Source: Apostichopus japonicus (Eukaryota; Echinodermata; Holothuroidea; Aspidochirotida; Stichopodidae). From it: a stretch of DNA of 64,000 nt. Below are positions 1 through 9,412 of this stretch, in pieces (the stretch's first letter is position 1; each line of letters starts with the position of its first letter). The notes below the pieces were generated by a model. The model was given only the letters and a program-made list of their open reading frames with translations. It ran no database searches and was not told the DNA's origin. The position numbers and the translations under genes were made by a program. Location: NCBI RefSeq assembly GCF_037975245.1, contig NC_092579.1, positions 26,023,166-26,087,165 of the forward strand. Direction: 5' to 3'.

Positions 1-295
1 CATTTTAGCCGGCGAAATAAGCTAAGCGAGATGCTCGAACATAGCGTGAATAGACTATACTCGTATGCAAAGCTTCATTTTTATGAAGTTACGAAGCGGC
101 TCGCCAACGTCACTTTTGAAGCGCCCTTAATTCTCAAAGTAACAAAATGGCCCTTGTTCAAATGGGTAAAAAGAATAATTGGGAAATTCGCGTAAAATTC
201 AGGGAAACTTTATTTTGCTTAGTTATTTAACAAGTAGAATTAGAAAATTATCTCCTACCGCATGTACACTGCAAAATCCAGAGTTTATTTCTCCA
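1..295. other. unassigned sequence
   Basis: No gene or repeat recognised. AT-rich with a few CpG-containing stretches in the first 150 bases. It leads directly into the 50-bp array. Confidence 0.5.
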
Positions 296-886
296 TTAAA
301 GTCACATCACTCATGATAGCTCTGTATATAGGCCTACAGAAGACATTCAAGTCACATCCCTCATGATAGCTCTGTATATAGGCCTACAGAAGACATTAAA
401 GTCACATCACTCATGATAGCTCTGTATATAGGCCTACAGAAGACATTAAAGTCACATCACTCATGATAGCTCTGTATATAGGCCTACAGAAGACATTAAA
501 GTCACATCACTCATGATAGCTCTGTATATAGGCCTACAGAAGACATTGAAGTCACATCACTCATGATAGCTCTGTATATAGGCCTACAGAAGACATTAAA
601 GTCACATCCCTCATGATAGCTCTGTATATAGGCCTACAGAAGACATTCAAGTCACATCCCTCATGATAGCTCTGTATATAGGCCTACAGAAGACATTCAA
701 GTCACATCACTCATGATAGCTCTGTATATAGGCCTACAGAAGACATTGAAGTCACATCACTCATGATAGCTCTGTATATAGGCCTACAGAAGACATTCAA
801 GTCACATCCCTCATGATAGCTCTGTATATAGGCCTACAGAAGACATTAAAGTCACATCACTCATGATAGCTCTATTGAACTACCGG
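296..886. repeat. 50-bp minisatellite, about 12 units
   Basis: Units starting GTCACATCAC recur exactly every 50 bases (301, 351, 401 and so on to 851). Each contains TATATAGGCCTACAG. Units differ at only a few positions, such as CATCAC versus CATCCC and ATTAAA, ATTCAA or ATTGAA before the next unit, so the array is young or well homogenised. The last unit breaks off at about 873. Two degraded AAGTCACATCAC-like pieces follow to about 940. Confidence 0.97.
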
Positions 887-1288
887 ATATGTTAAAAGTC
901 ACATCACCCATTGGAGCCATTTTAAGTCACATGACATGAGAGTTTTTTAGAGCCTCCGTAGGAATCTATATATTGGTTTGCTTTATTAAAGTAACAGAGC
1001 CTGCAAGATGTTCTATACATAGCTGTGGAACTCAATGAATATATAAAGCTGTGTTACATTGTAACATAAGAAATTGAACTTGTTGAGCATTCAATTACTG
1101 AACCAATGGGCAGAGTATATTCTGCGTTGACAAACAACATTATTTCTTATTTTTCAATCCCTCAGTCTGACAAGAAAACCAAATGAAAGTTCATGTTTTT
1201 AGTGTTGCTGGATAGATAGAAAAGTTTACAGAAACTGGATGATAGAATAATCACTGTAATTGCAGGAGAGGATCAATATCCTGATTCC
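887..1288. other. unassigned spacer
   Basis: After the degraded ends of the 50-bp array this is plain AT-rich sequence. I see no ORF or known element. The 47-bp satellite starts at its right edge. Confidence 0.5.
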
Positions 1289-1420
1289 TGGAACTTAAGG
1301 ATCCCAGGATAGCATGGAATAGCACACACTGAACCCTGAACTTAAGGACCCCAGGATAGTATGGAATAGCACACATTGAACCCTGAAATTAAGTACCCCA
1401 GGGTAGTATGGAATAGCACA
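1289..1420. repeat. 47-bp satellite, segment 1
   Basis: About three units of the 47-bp repeat (GAACTTAAGGATCCCAGGAT then AGTATGGAATAGCACACATT). This is the leftmost piece of an array that insertions have split into several segments. Confidence 0.95.
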
Positions 1421-1818
1421 CATTATACAACACCTAATTATATTCCGGCCATTTGATTGGTCAATTGCTCGTCGATTGCATGCAAAATCCGCTCTATTGC
1501 ACGCTATGATGATAGAACCATGCGTTATACTTTTTTGATAGCACTTTTTTCAATGGTAAGACAGCAGAGAAGCCTGTCTGTTCAAAATAATCTGTTGCAT
1601 GAGTGCATTTTACATCCAATTATATCCAAATTTGAAGGTGTTGTATAAAACAAATAATAAGTGGTTTCCATTTGTGCAATAGTGCAAATATTTCATTCGT
1701 TGAACGATGTAATTTGTTCCATTCAACTCAGCTGCGCCTCGTTGAATGAAACATTCCATCTTTCAACTCATGAAATATTTGCACTATTGCAATCATAACC
1801 ATTTATTATTTGTATACT
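1421..1818. mobile_element. foldback MITE-like insertion in the satellite
   Basis: The 47-bp satellite stops after CACACA and resumes at about 1819. The insert has two inverted-repeat systems. A 13-bp pair, TTATACAACACCT at 1423-1435 and its complement at 1636-1648, frames the left half. In the right half, two arms of about 50-60 bases (about 1643-1705 and 1762-1818, sharing GCAATAGTGCAAATATTTCA) can fold on each other, with a smaller CATTCAAC/GTTGAATG hairpin between. It has no transposase ORF: the 63-codon frame at 1457-1648 ends inside the 13-bp repeat and has no recognisable domain. It may be one foldback element or two nested ones; the family is unknown. Confidence 0.65.
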
Positions 1819-1927
1819 GAACCCTGAACTTAGGGATCCCAGGATAGTATGGTATAGCACACATTGAACCCTGAACTTAAGGATCCCAGGATAGTATGGA
1901 ATAGCACACATTGAACCCTGAACTTAA
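1819..1927. repeat. 47-bp satellite, segment 2
   Basis: Just over two satellite units between the foldback insertion and the TTAA-flanked transposon. The final unit stops within GAACTTAA, and that TTAA is the target site of the next element. Confidence 0.95.
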
Positions 1928-3685
1928 AGATGAACGATAGTGATTTTTCACCATCGACGAAAAAATACGATTTTATTCAAGAGTATTCTAGTTGGTTTCC
2001 ATTTTACACATGTGAAAATTCAAGTTAATCCGATGTTGGGAAAGGCTTAAAAAAAATTCCTAAACTCGTTGATTTTTTAAACAAAAAATGGGCTTTTCGC
2101 GAAAAGCGATATGATGATCACGTGATCTACAGTGACATGTGACGTCATTATGATGATAACAACGTGAGTGTACTTCAGCAGTGTGCACTTAGTGTGTAAG
2201 TTTAGTTGCAACCTACTCTATATTGGACTCGACAAACAACGTAAACCACTAGCAAAATCCAAGAAATTGCGTTGTAGGGGGATGCAACAGAACGAATGTG
2301 GACTCTACAAAAAAGTTTTTTTCAATTTTCCAAGCGGAAAAAGTAGTGAGAGATATCGGAAACTCTGGATACGATTTGTGAGGAGAACCAGGAAAGACTT
2401 CATCGCACCAGGAGTTTCTCATGGCAAGAATGTGAAAGTTTGTTCTGCCCACTTCACAGAAGATGATTCTCGGGCCCAATTGAAATTTGCGTGTGGCAAG
2501 GTCACTAAAGTAATACAAGTTTGAAAGATTGATGCTTTTATGCCGCATTATTTATATATATCCCGATAAATGCAACAGTAAGTGTTGGAACTGGAAGACA
2601 TGTCAGACGTGAACAACCTAATGACTATGTGAGGAGGGAATCCACGTGCAAATTTCAATTGGGGCATGGACGTCGCTTAGGCAGAGTTTTTGGGGGCAGA
2701 GATGTGTTCATACCCTCCAAACCACTTTAAATGTAATACGAATAGGAAATGTGTGAGCGAAACAAAACATCGGTTAAGTATTACTTACGGTAGCGCACAC
2801 TGTCACTTATGTTTGCACAGTGTGAAAGTACCGTTTGCGGACCTACGTGAAGTTGGGCTAGAATACGATTTCTCCTGAAGCCCAAACCACGAGGCATGCA
2901 TGTGAATAAACGCAATAGGCATTGCATGTAGTGAGAAAATTGTTCGAGCTAGACTAACAACTCGATTGAGTTCAAATGCGGTTGTATTTCAAGCTCAATG
3001 AAACCTTTCTGTTGGATTTAATGACGCACGGAACAAGGAACGTTTATGTTTTACAGTAGGCCTAGTGCATACAAGCGAATCTACTTTGTTTAGAACTTTG
3101 GATTTTCTTTCGGATGTTATACTAATCTACGTTTGAGACTATCATCACTATTGTTATTGTGCCAGTTTAACTGGTAAGTGAGCACATTCATACATCACTC
3201 TGTATAAAAGCCGCCAAAAACGTGATCTTGAGATTTACGTTACTTTGGGTCAGCTTGCGAGTTACCTCTTCAGATATTGGGAAATCGTTGCGAAATCGCC
3301 GCAAATTTCGTAAAAAAAAACTTGTAAACACGTGGTGAAGAAATCAAGAAACACTATGATATTCATTATCTATTTATGTCTTGAACATTACGCCGGAAAA
3401 TAACAGTTATGCTGACACGAAATGCACGCACAGCTCCGTACTAAACAGTTCACAACAGAAAAGATCATCACAGTGACGTCATTCACTGACCTGAGGGCTG
3501 TTCAAGGTCGTTGCAGTGTTTGAAAATTCCTAAATTACGGAGGCGAAAAAACGATGTTTTAATTCCCTTTTTTATAACTTTCCGGTGTGCTATTTGGAAA
3601 ATTAAAAATATATGTTGCTTGGTAACATATAAACTACATAATATATGAAAATGAGAGATTTTTTTTCTGTCACTATCGTTCTACT
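1928..3685 (+). mobile_element. Kolobok-like DNA transposon (THAP, TTAA target site)
   Basis: The element interrupts a 47-bp satellite unit exactly at its TTAA: left flank GAAC-TTAA (1924-1927), right flank TTAA-GGATCCC (3686-3689). Removing the insert and one TTAA restores the normal unit GAACTTAAGGATCCC. The ends form a short imperfect inverted repeat, AGATGAACGATAGTGA at the left and AGTAGAACGATAGTGA read in from the right (14 of 16 match). Inside is a reading frame with a THAP-type zinc finger. In known families, TTAA duplication together with a THAP-domain transposase is typical of the Kolobok superfamily; piggyBac also uses TTAA but is not THAP-based. At 1.76 kb, with no long transposase frame, this copy is probably defective or non-autonomous. 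Family name is inference; element borders are seen directly. Confidence 0.75.
2240..2524 (+). pseudogene. THAP-domain fragment of a transposase
   Basis: The open frame runs from about 2168 (a GTG, no ATG) to the stop at 2522-2524. The recognisable part starts near the lysine/cysteine-rich stretch around 2265 and ends near VCSAHFTEDD. It shows the THAP layout: N-terminal cysteines, a VFFNFP block, YRKLWIRFV with the conserved tryptophan, and the closing C-x2-H-F. The two first cysteines are seven residues apart instead of the usual two to four, so the zinc site may be altered, or the true N-terminus may come from an upstream exon. A THAP module binds DNA, here presumably the transposon ends. 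No catalytic transposase domain follows in frame. A GTAAGT at about 2579 could be a splice donor, but I could not find a matching downstream exon. Confidence 0.7.
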
Positions 3686-3807
3686 TTAAGGATCCCAGGA
3701 TAGTATGGAATAGCACACATTGAACCCTGAACTTAAGGACCCCAGGATAGTATGGAATAGCACACATTGAACCCTGAAATTAAGTACCCCAGGGTAGTAT
3801 GGAATAG
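3686..3807. repeat. 47-bp satellite, segment 3
   Basis: About two and a half units between the Kolobok-like element and the truncated foldback copy. Its last unit has the variant GAAATTAAGTACCCCAGGG, which also precedes the foldback element at 1385-1420. Confidence 0.95.
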
Positions 3808-3937
3808 CACACATTATACAACACCTAATTATATTCCGGCCATTTGATTGGTCAATTGCATGCAAAATCCGCTCTATTGCACGCTATGATGATAGAACCA
3901 TGCGTTATACTTTTTTGATAGCACTTTTTTCAATGGT
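3808..3937. mobile_element. truncated duplicate of the foldback element
   Basis: This matches the left part of the element at 1421-1818, starting with TTATACAACACCT, but lacks about ten bases near GTCAATTGC and stops after TTTTTTCAATGGTAAG, where the satellite resumes. The satellite unit upstream carries the same rare variant as at the first copy. The two therefore arose by duplication of a satellite block with the element already in it, not by two insertions. Confidence 0.8.
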
Positions 3938-5680
3938 AAGGCACACAGTGAACCCTGAACTTAAGGATCCCAGGATAGATATGGAATAGCACACATTGAA
4001 CCCTGAACTTAAGGATCCCAGGAGAGTATGGAATAGCACACATTGAACCCTGAACTTAAGGATCCCAGGATAGTATGGAATAGCACACACTGAACCCTGA
4101 ACTTAAGGATCCCAGGATAGTATGGAATAGCACACATTGAACCCTGAAGTTAAGGATCCCAGGAGAGTATGGAATAGCACACACTAAACCCTGAACTTAA
4201 GGATCCCAGGATAGCATGGAATAGCACACACTGAACCCTGAACTTAGGGATCCCAGGATAGCATGGAATAGCACACATTGAACCCTGAACTTAAGGATCC
4301 CAGGATAGCATGGAATAGCACACATTGAACCCTGAAATTAAGGATCCCAGGATAGTATGGAATAGCACACATTGAACCCTGAAGTTAAGGATCCCAGGAT
4401 AGCATGGAATAGCACACATTGAACCCTGAACTTAAGGATCCCAGGATAGCATGGAATAGCACACATTGAACCCTGAACTTAAGGATCCCAGGATAGTATG
4501 GAATAGCACACATTGAACCTTGAAATTAAGGGCCCCAGGATAGTATGGAATAGCACACATTGAACCCTGAACTTAAGGATCCCAGGATAGCATGGAATAG
4601 CACACACTGAACCCTGAACTTAGGGATCCCAGGATAGTATGGAATAGCACACATTGAACCCTGAACTTAAGGATCCCAGGATAGCATGGAATAGCACACA
4701 CTGAACCCTGAACTTAGGGATCCCAGGATAGCATGGAATAGCACACATTGAACCCTGAACTTAAGGATCCCAGGATAGCATGGAATAGCACACATTGAAC
4801 CCTGAACTTAAGGATCCCAGGATAGTATGGAATAGCACACATTGAACCATGAACTTAAGGATCCCAGGATAGGATGGAATAGCACACATTGAACCCTGAA
4901 CTTAAGGACCCCAGGATAGTATGGAATAGCACACATTGAACCCTGAACTTAAGGATCCCAGGATAGTATGGAATAGCACACATTGAACCCTGAACTTAAG
5001 GATCCCAGGATAGTATGGAATAGCACACATTGAACCCTGAAGTTAAGGATCCCAGGAGAGTATGGAATAGCACACACTAAACCCTGAACTTAAGGATCCC
5101 AGGATAGCATGGAATAGCACACACTGAACCCTGAACTTAAGGATCCCAGGATAGCATGGAATAGCACACATTGAACCCTGAAGTTAAGGATCCCAGGAGA
5201 GTATGGAATAGCACACACTAAACCCTGAACTTAAGGATCCCAGGATAGCATGGAATAGCACACATTGAACCCTGAACTTAAGGATCCCAGGATAGCATGG
5301 AATAGCACACATTGAACCCTGAAATTAAGGATCCCATGATAGTATGGAATAGCACACATTGAACCCTGAAGTTAAGGATCCCAGGATAGTATGGAATAGC
5401 ACACATTGAACCCTGAACTTAAGGATCCCAGGATAGCATGGAATAGCACACATTGAACCCTGAACTTAAGGATCCCAGGATAGTATGGAATAGCACACAT
5501 TGAACCTTGAAATTAAAGGGCCCCAGGATAGTATGGAATAGCACACATTGAACCCTGAACTTAAGGATCCCAGGATAGCATGGAATAGCACACACTGAAC
5601 CCTGAACTTAGGGATCCCAGGATAGTATGGAATAGCACACATTGAACCCTGAACTTAAGGATCCCAGGATAGCATGGAAT
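3938..5680. repeat. 47-bp satellite, main segment (about 37 units)
   Basis: Units recur every 47 bases, most with a GGATCC (BamHI) site. Variant units (AGGAGAGTATGG with CACACTAAACC; AACCTTGAAATTAAGGGCC) occur in the same order more than once: around 4141-4660 and again around 5031-5600. This shows a higher-order structure made by unequal exchange. The array is cut at 5680/5681 by the DIRS element and continues at 11812. Confidence 0.96.
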
Positions 5681-5815
5681 CCCCAAACGTTAACCGGTTT
5701 GTGAATTAACGAGCGACGTACTCACCTCATATAACCTATGCATTACCGTATTAACCTCGCTCTAGCATCTGGCAATTTGTCTGTATGTAAGTGTGGCCAT
5801 CTCCCTTCCGTAATT
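5681..5815. repeat. DIRS terminal inverted repeat, 3' end of the element
   Basis: Bases 5721-5815 are an exact inverted copy of 11698-11792 (95 bases). The outer 40 bases (5681-5720) are specific to this end and reappear, complemented, in the internal complementary region. Confidence 0.95.
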
Positions 5816-6155
5816 TCCAGGCCGCAATGGTGCGGCACCGGACGGAGAAGGGGGAGAGGATCGACCAAGGGGCGGAAACCCCGAGGATACAACCAAAAAC
5901 ATTCTCACCTGAAGAGGCCCTAGGTGGGCTGGTGTGGGTGACAGGTGGGTCCTGAGTGGGCCCGAAGTGGGTCCAGAGTGGGTCGTCGGTGGGTGTAGGC
6001 GGGACCCCACGACATCCCTCGAAAATTCCTGGGGGGAAAGGCCGTCACATGGTCATATCTGTGTGGCCAGTTCCCCTAGTATCCGAGGAGGGTATCCGAC
6101 GTGGTTGTATGGTTCCGTCCGCGAGGTCCCCCATAGTGGGGAGGCGGGTCGGGAT
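5816..6155. other. GC-rich spacer between the DIRS ITR and the internal complementary region
   Basis: About 340 bases with no gene. The part at 5930-6000 is G-rich on the plus strand with several GTGGGT steps. Open frames here are short and overlap on both strands, as expected of GC-rich non-coding DNA. Confidence 0.6.
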
Positions 6156-6253
6156 GTTATATGAGGTGAGTACGTCGCTCGTTAATTCACAAACCGGTTA
6201 AGGTTTGGGGAATTCACAGCGCGTACTCCCTCACCTCATATAACCTATGCATT
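6156..6253. repeat. DIRS internal complementary region
   Basis: Two adjoining blocks. 6156-6210 is the reverse complement of the left end 5681-5735 (54 of 55 match, the difference facing 5689). 6211-6253 is the exact reverse complement of the right end 11769-11811 (43 of 43). The blocks meet at GGGG/AATT, that is, both element ends joined head to tail. In DIRS elements this region is thought to act as a bridge that aligns the two ends when a circular replication intermediate forms. It overlaps the stop codon of the recombinase gene (6245-6247). Confidence 0.95.
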
Positions 6254-7303
6254 TGTGACACAGGAGCCCTGGCGGTGGGTCGAGGATCTCGCGGGCGGCG
6301 GACCTAGGGCCGCTCGGGCAAAATCCCCTTCCGTGGCAGGGGTGTTTGTGAGATAACAGGCGACAAAGGAAGACGGGGTCTTCCAGGCCGCCGCCTTCAT
6401 AATATCTTCCAGGGGAACCCCCCGGAACCACGCCCTGGACGTGGCGTGGCCTCGGACGTCGTGCGCCCGGACGGGTTCCCCAGGCTGGGTGTGGGCACGA
6501 ATTAAGTCGGCCATCCACCGTGAAATGGTGTCCTTTGAGGCCGGGGTGTAGGGCGACCGCGGTAAAATGAAGAGCCTGTCCGAGGTACGTAGCTGTTTGG
6601 TCCTCTCTATGTACCACTTAAGGGCTCGGACAGGGCACCAGCGCTTGTCTTCCGCGATTGACGAGGCTTGTGACAGACTCGGTAGGAAGATCTCGTTCGG
6701 GGTAAAGGTTACTGATTGGTTCTTTGGGAGGAAGTGAGGGTCAGGTAGTAATCTGACTCCTCCTGGTTCGAACCTCGTGAACCCCCGTTGGAGGGTGAGC
6801 GCGTGGAGACAGCTTCTGCGCCTGGCAGAGGCGGCCGCGATCAGAAACAGAGTTTTGTGTGTTAGTTTGTCCAATGGAGCATTGTGTAACGGCTCGTACG
6901 GAGAGCCCGCAAGGGTCGTCAGGACCTCGTGGAGGGCCCATGACGGGGCCAGGCGGCGCCTGGGAGGGCGTCTGTGGAACATGCCCCTTAAGACCTGGCG
7001 GAGGACCGGGTTGGTTCCTACTGAGGAGCCATCCGAGAATCCGCTGTGAACCGCTGCTATTGCGGAGCGGTAATTTCTAATTGTACTTATTTGCTTCCCT
7101 TCTCGGAAGAGTTCGAGTAGGAAGGCCGCCACCTGGTCTACTGAGGCCTCCACGGGATCAGCAGCGTTGTCCCCGGCCCAAACATAGTATCGGTGCAGTC
7201 TAGAATCGTATGTTTTAACCGTGGACTGCCGGCGGGCATCCACTGCAATGTCCGCAACCTCCGGTGGAAACCCCGCTGTCTGGAGCGAGAGCCGGAGAGT
7301 TTC
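6245..7303 (-). CDS. DIRS tyrosine recombinase (integrase)
   Basis: About 352 codons ending at TAG (6247-6245). The N-terminal part, with an ARRQSTVKTYDSRL block followed by IRNYRSAIAAVH, is a core-binding, SAM-like domain. The catalytic part shows the first arginine in SARRRSCLHAL, then the H-x-x-R box HDVRGHATSRAW, a tryptophan in AAAWKTP and the tyrosine in FVACYL about ten residues on. Tyrosine recombinases use the R, H/R and Tyr residues to cut and rejoin DNA through a phosphotyrosine link; here the job would be inserting the circular element. The glutamate that usually follows the first arginine by two residues in this family is a cysteine (TGT) here. The domain overlaps the end of the RT gene (stop at 7138) by about 165 bases in another frame. 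The same frame is open back to an ATG at 9412, but the stretch between is not protein-like, so the true start or translation mode is not known. Confidence 0.88.
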   Translation of the reverse strand, partial: ETLRLSLQTAGFPPEVADIAVDARRQSTVKTYDSRLHRYYVWAGDNAADPVEASVDQVAAFLLELFREGKQISTIRNYRSAIAAVHSGFSDGSSVGTNPVLRQVLRGMFHRRPPRRRLAPSWALHEVLTTLAGSPYEPLHNAPLDKLTHKTLFLIAAASARRRSCLHALTLQRGFTRFEPGGVRLLPDPHFLPKNQSVTFTPNEIFLPSLSQASSIAEDKRWCPVRALKWYIERTKQLRTSDRLFILPRSPYTPASKDTISRWMADLIRAHTQPGEPVRAHDVRGHATSRAWFRGVPLEDIMKAAAWKTPSSFVACYLTNTPATEGDFARAALGPPPARSSTHRQGSCVTNA

Positions 7304-9412
7304 CACGCAGCTAGATGGAGGCTCGTGATGTCGGGGTGGGTTATGTGGCCGCTCCGTTGGGAGAGGAGCTTGGCGGCCGGTGGGAATTTGTATGGTAGGT
7401 CCACCAGCATTTCGATGATGAGTGGGAACCATGCTTGATTGGGCCAGCAAGGTGCGATCAAAAGCATGTCCGCTTCCACGTCCCGAAGCATCGTGAGAAT
7501 TCTGCGGAGTAATCCCAGTGGGGGAAAGGCGTACATGGAGAGGCCCGCCCATGAGACGACTAGGGCGTCGGTCTTCCAGGCCTGCGGGTCGTGGTATCTG
7601 GAGCAGAACGTCGGGAGTTTGGCGTTCTTGGCCGTCGCGAACATGTCGACGGACGGCCTGCCGAACAGGTGGAATATGTGGTCGGACCACGTTCGGGAGA
7701 GCTCCCATTCCCCATTGTCTAGATACCCCCTGGACAGTGCGTCTGCCAGTATATTGTCTTTCCCTGCTAGGTGGGACGCCCGTAGGCCGATCCGAAGGGA
7801 GTCGCAGAGGACGAGCAGGTCCCATGTCCTGCGTAGGAGGGCCAGGGATCGAGTGCCCCCTTGACGGTTGATATACGCCACGGTCGTGGTGTTGTCTGAC
7901 CGGACCGTGACAGTGTGGCCCGTTAGGTGGGTTGCCCAGTGACGTACGGCCCTCAGGACCGCTTCCGTCTCTAAAATATTGATATGGAGACCCCTCTCGG
8001 GCTCCGCCCATTCGCCGGCAACTGTGTGTGTGCCCCATACCGCTCCCCAGCCGCTGAGGGAGGCATCCGTCGTGATCGACGTTGTAGGGGCTGGGTTCCG
8101 GAAAGGTCGCCCTGCCGCGATCCTGTCCGACTCTGCCCACCACGTGAGAAACGGGCGAAGCCCCGTTGGAAGTGGGATTGGCGTTGCCGCCGACGACCGA
8201 TCCGGGGCATAGTGTTTGAGGAGGTGCCGCTGGAGCGGCCTCATTCTGAGTCTGCACAGGTCTAGAAGGTCTGTGAAGCTCGCCATCTTCCCCAATAGGC
8301 GCTGCCACGTGAGCGCTGGGGTATTCCGATTGCCTAGTATTTTTCTGGCCGTGGCCACTAGGCTTGCCGTTCTTTCGGCCGTCGGGTAGACCATGCCGCT
8401 GGCGAGGTCGAGACGGGCCCCTAAGTATATGATCGATTGAGTGGGCACGAGGTTGGATTTCTCGACATTGATTAACCACCCCAGTTTCGTCAGGAGGGAG
8501 ACGGTGGCGTTTGTACTGGCGAGAGCCCCTTGTTGGGAGTTGCCGAGTACTAACCAATCGTCTAGGTAGGCGAACACCATTACCCCGTTTCGGCGGAGGT
8601 GAGCCAGGACCGCCCTTGTTACCCTGGTGAAAACCCTGGGTGCCGTGGAGAGGCCAAATGGTAGCGCTGTGAAGCGGTAATCTATGGCCTTGTACCTGAA
8701 CGCGAGGAACCGCTGGTCCTCGAGTCGGATGGGGATATGTAGGTAGGCATCCTTTAGATCGACGGAGGATGCCCACATCCCTGGGCGCAGTAGGTGGAGG
8801 ATTGATGTGAGAGTCTCCATCCTGAACCTCTCCGGTCGGATGAACCTCCTGTTGAGAGGTCTGAGGTTCAGGATGGGCCTCCAAGTCCCGTTCTTCTTCG
8901 GCGTGAGGAAGAACGAGGACCGGAAGAGGGGGGCCGTCCGCGTTTGCGGTGGTGACCCGCGTAATGGCGCCTTTTTTGAGAAGACTGTTGATCTCGTCTT
9001 CGAGGGCGGCCCGCTTTTCCGGTATCTCGGGTACTGGCGTGGTTGCGAAGAGGCCATATTGGGGTGGGGTAGACGAGAACTCTATCTCGTAGCCCCTTTT
9101 TACCACGTCCAGTACCCAGGCTCCTGGGTCGATTTTCTCCCAGTGAGCCCAGAAAACTCTTAGTCGCCCCCCCACCTTGGCCTTGGCCGCTACGGTGGGG
9201 TGGGCATCCCTAGGGCCGTTTACCGCGCCCGCGGCTTCCGCGGCTTCCGCGGTATTGCGGGCGGTACGGCCTGTGTTCGGGCCGCGAAGGAGCGGATTGT
9301 TGTTGCGTTCGCGGAGCGCCCCGACTCTGACTGTAGCTGGATCTTGAGCGGCTACCTTGTCTTGAGTCAAAACGTGGGCGCGAGGATGAGGTCGGGCGGG
9401 ACATGTGCTCAT
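7138..9412 (-). pseudogene. DIRS reverse transcriptase-RNase H-methyltransferase gene, broken by a frame shift
   Basis: The N-terminal leader (about 9172-8960, with VGGRLRVFWAHWEKI and LLKKGAITRV blocks) lies in one frame. The enzyme core continues in the next frame from about 8955 to the stop at 7138. In the 639-codon core frame (ATG at 9057): RT motifs TPKKNGTWRPI near residue 52, SVDLKDAY near 98, ALPFGLSTAP near 131 and the catalytic YLDD at 164-167. RNase H has candidate acidic residues D331, E363/E365, D388 and D439. Last is the DIRS-type methyltransferase-like region with PSVDMFAT near 468 and LLIAPCWPNQAWFP near 532. The core itself has no stop. The switch needs one extra base near 8945-8960 (minus strand GGTCACCACCG). 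It could be a mutation in this copy or, less likely, programmed frameshifting. The gene overlaps gag at its 5' end and the recombinase at its 3' end. Confidence 0.88.

Noticed and set aside
1457-1648. 63-codon frame as a gene
   Set aside because: Lies wholly inside the foldback element and ends in its inverted repeat.
7439-7864. Plus-strand frames of 90-162 codons inside the DIRS element
   Set aside because: They are antisense shadows of the gag and RT genes, without domains.
6245-9412. 1055-codon minus-strand frame as one protein
   Set aside because: Only the N-terminal RT leader and the C-terminal recombinase are protein-like. The middle is an alternative reading of the RT/RNase H gene in GC-rich DNA.
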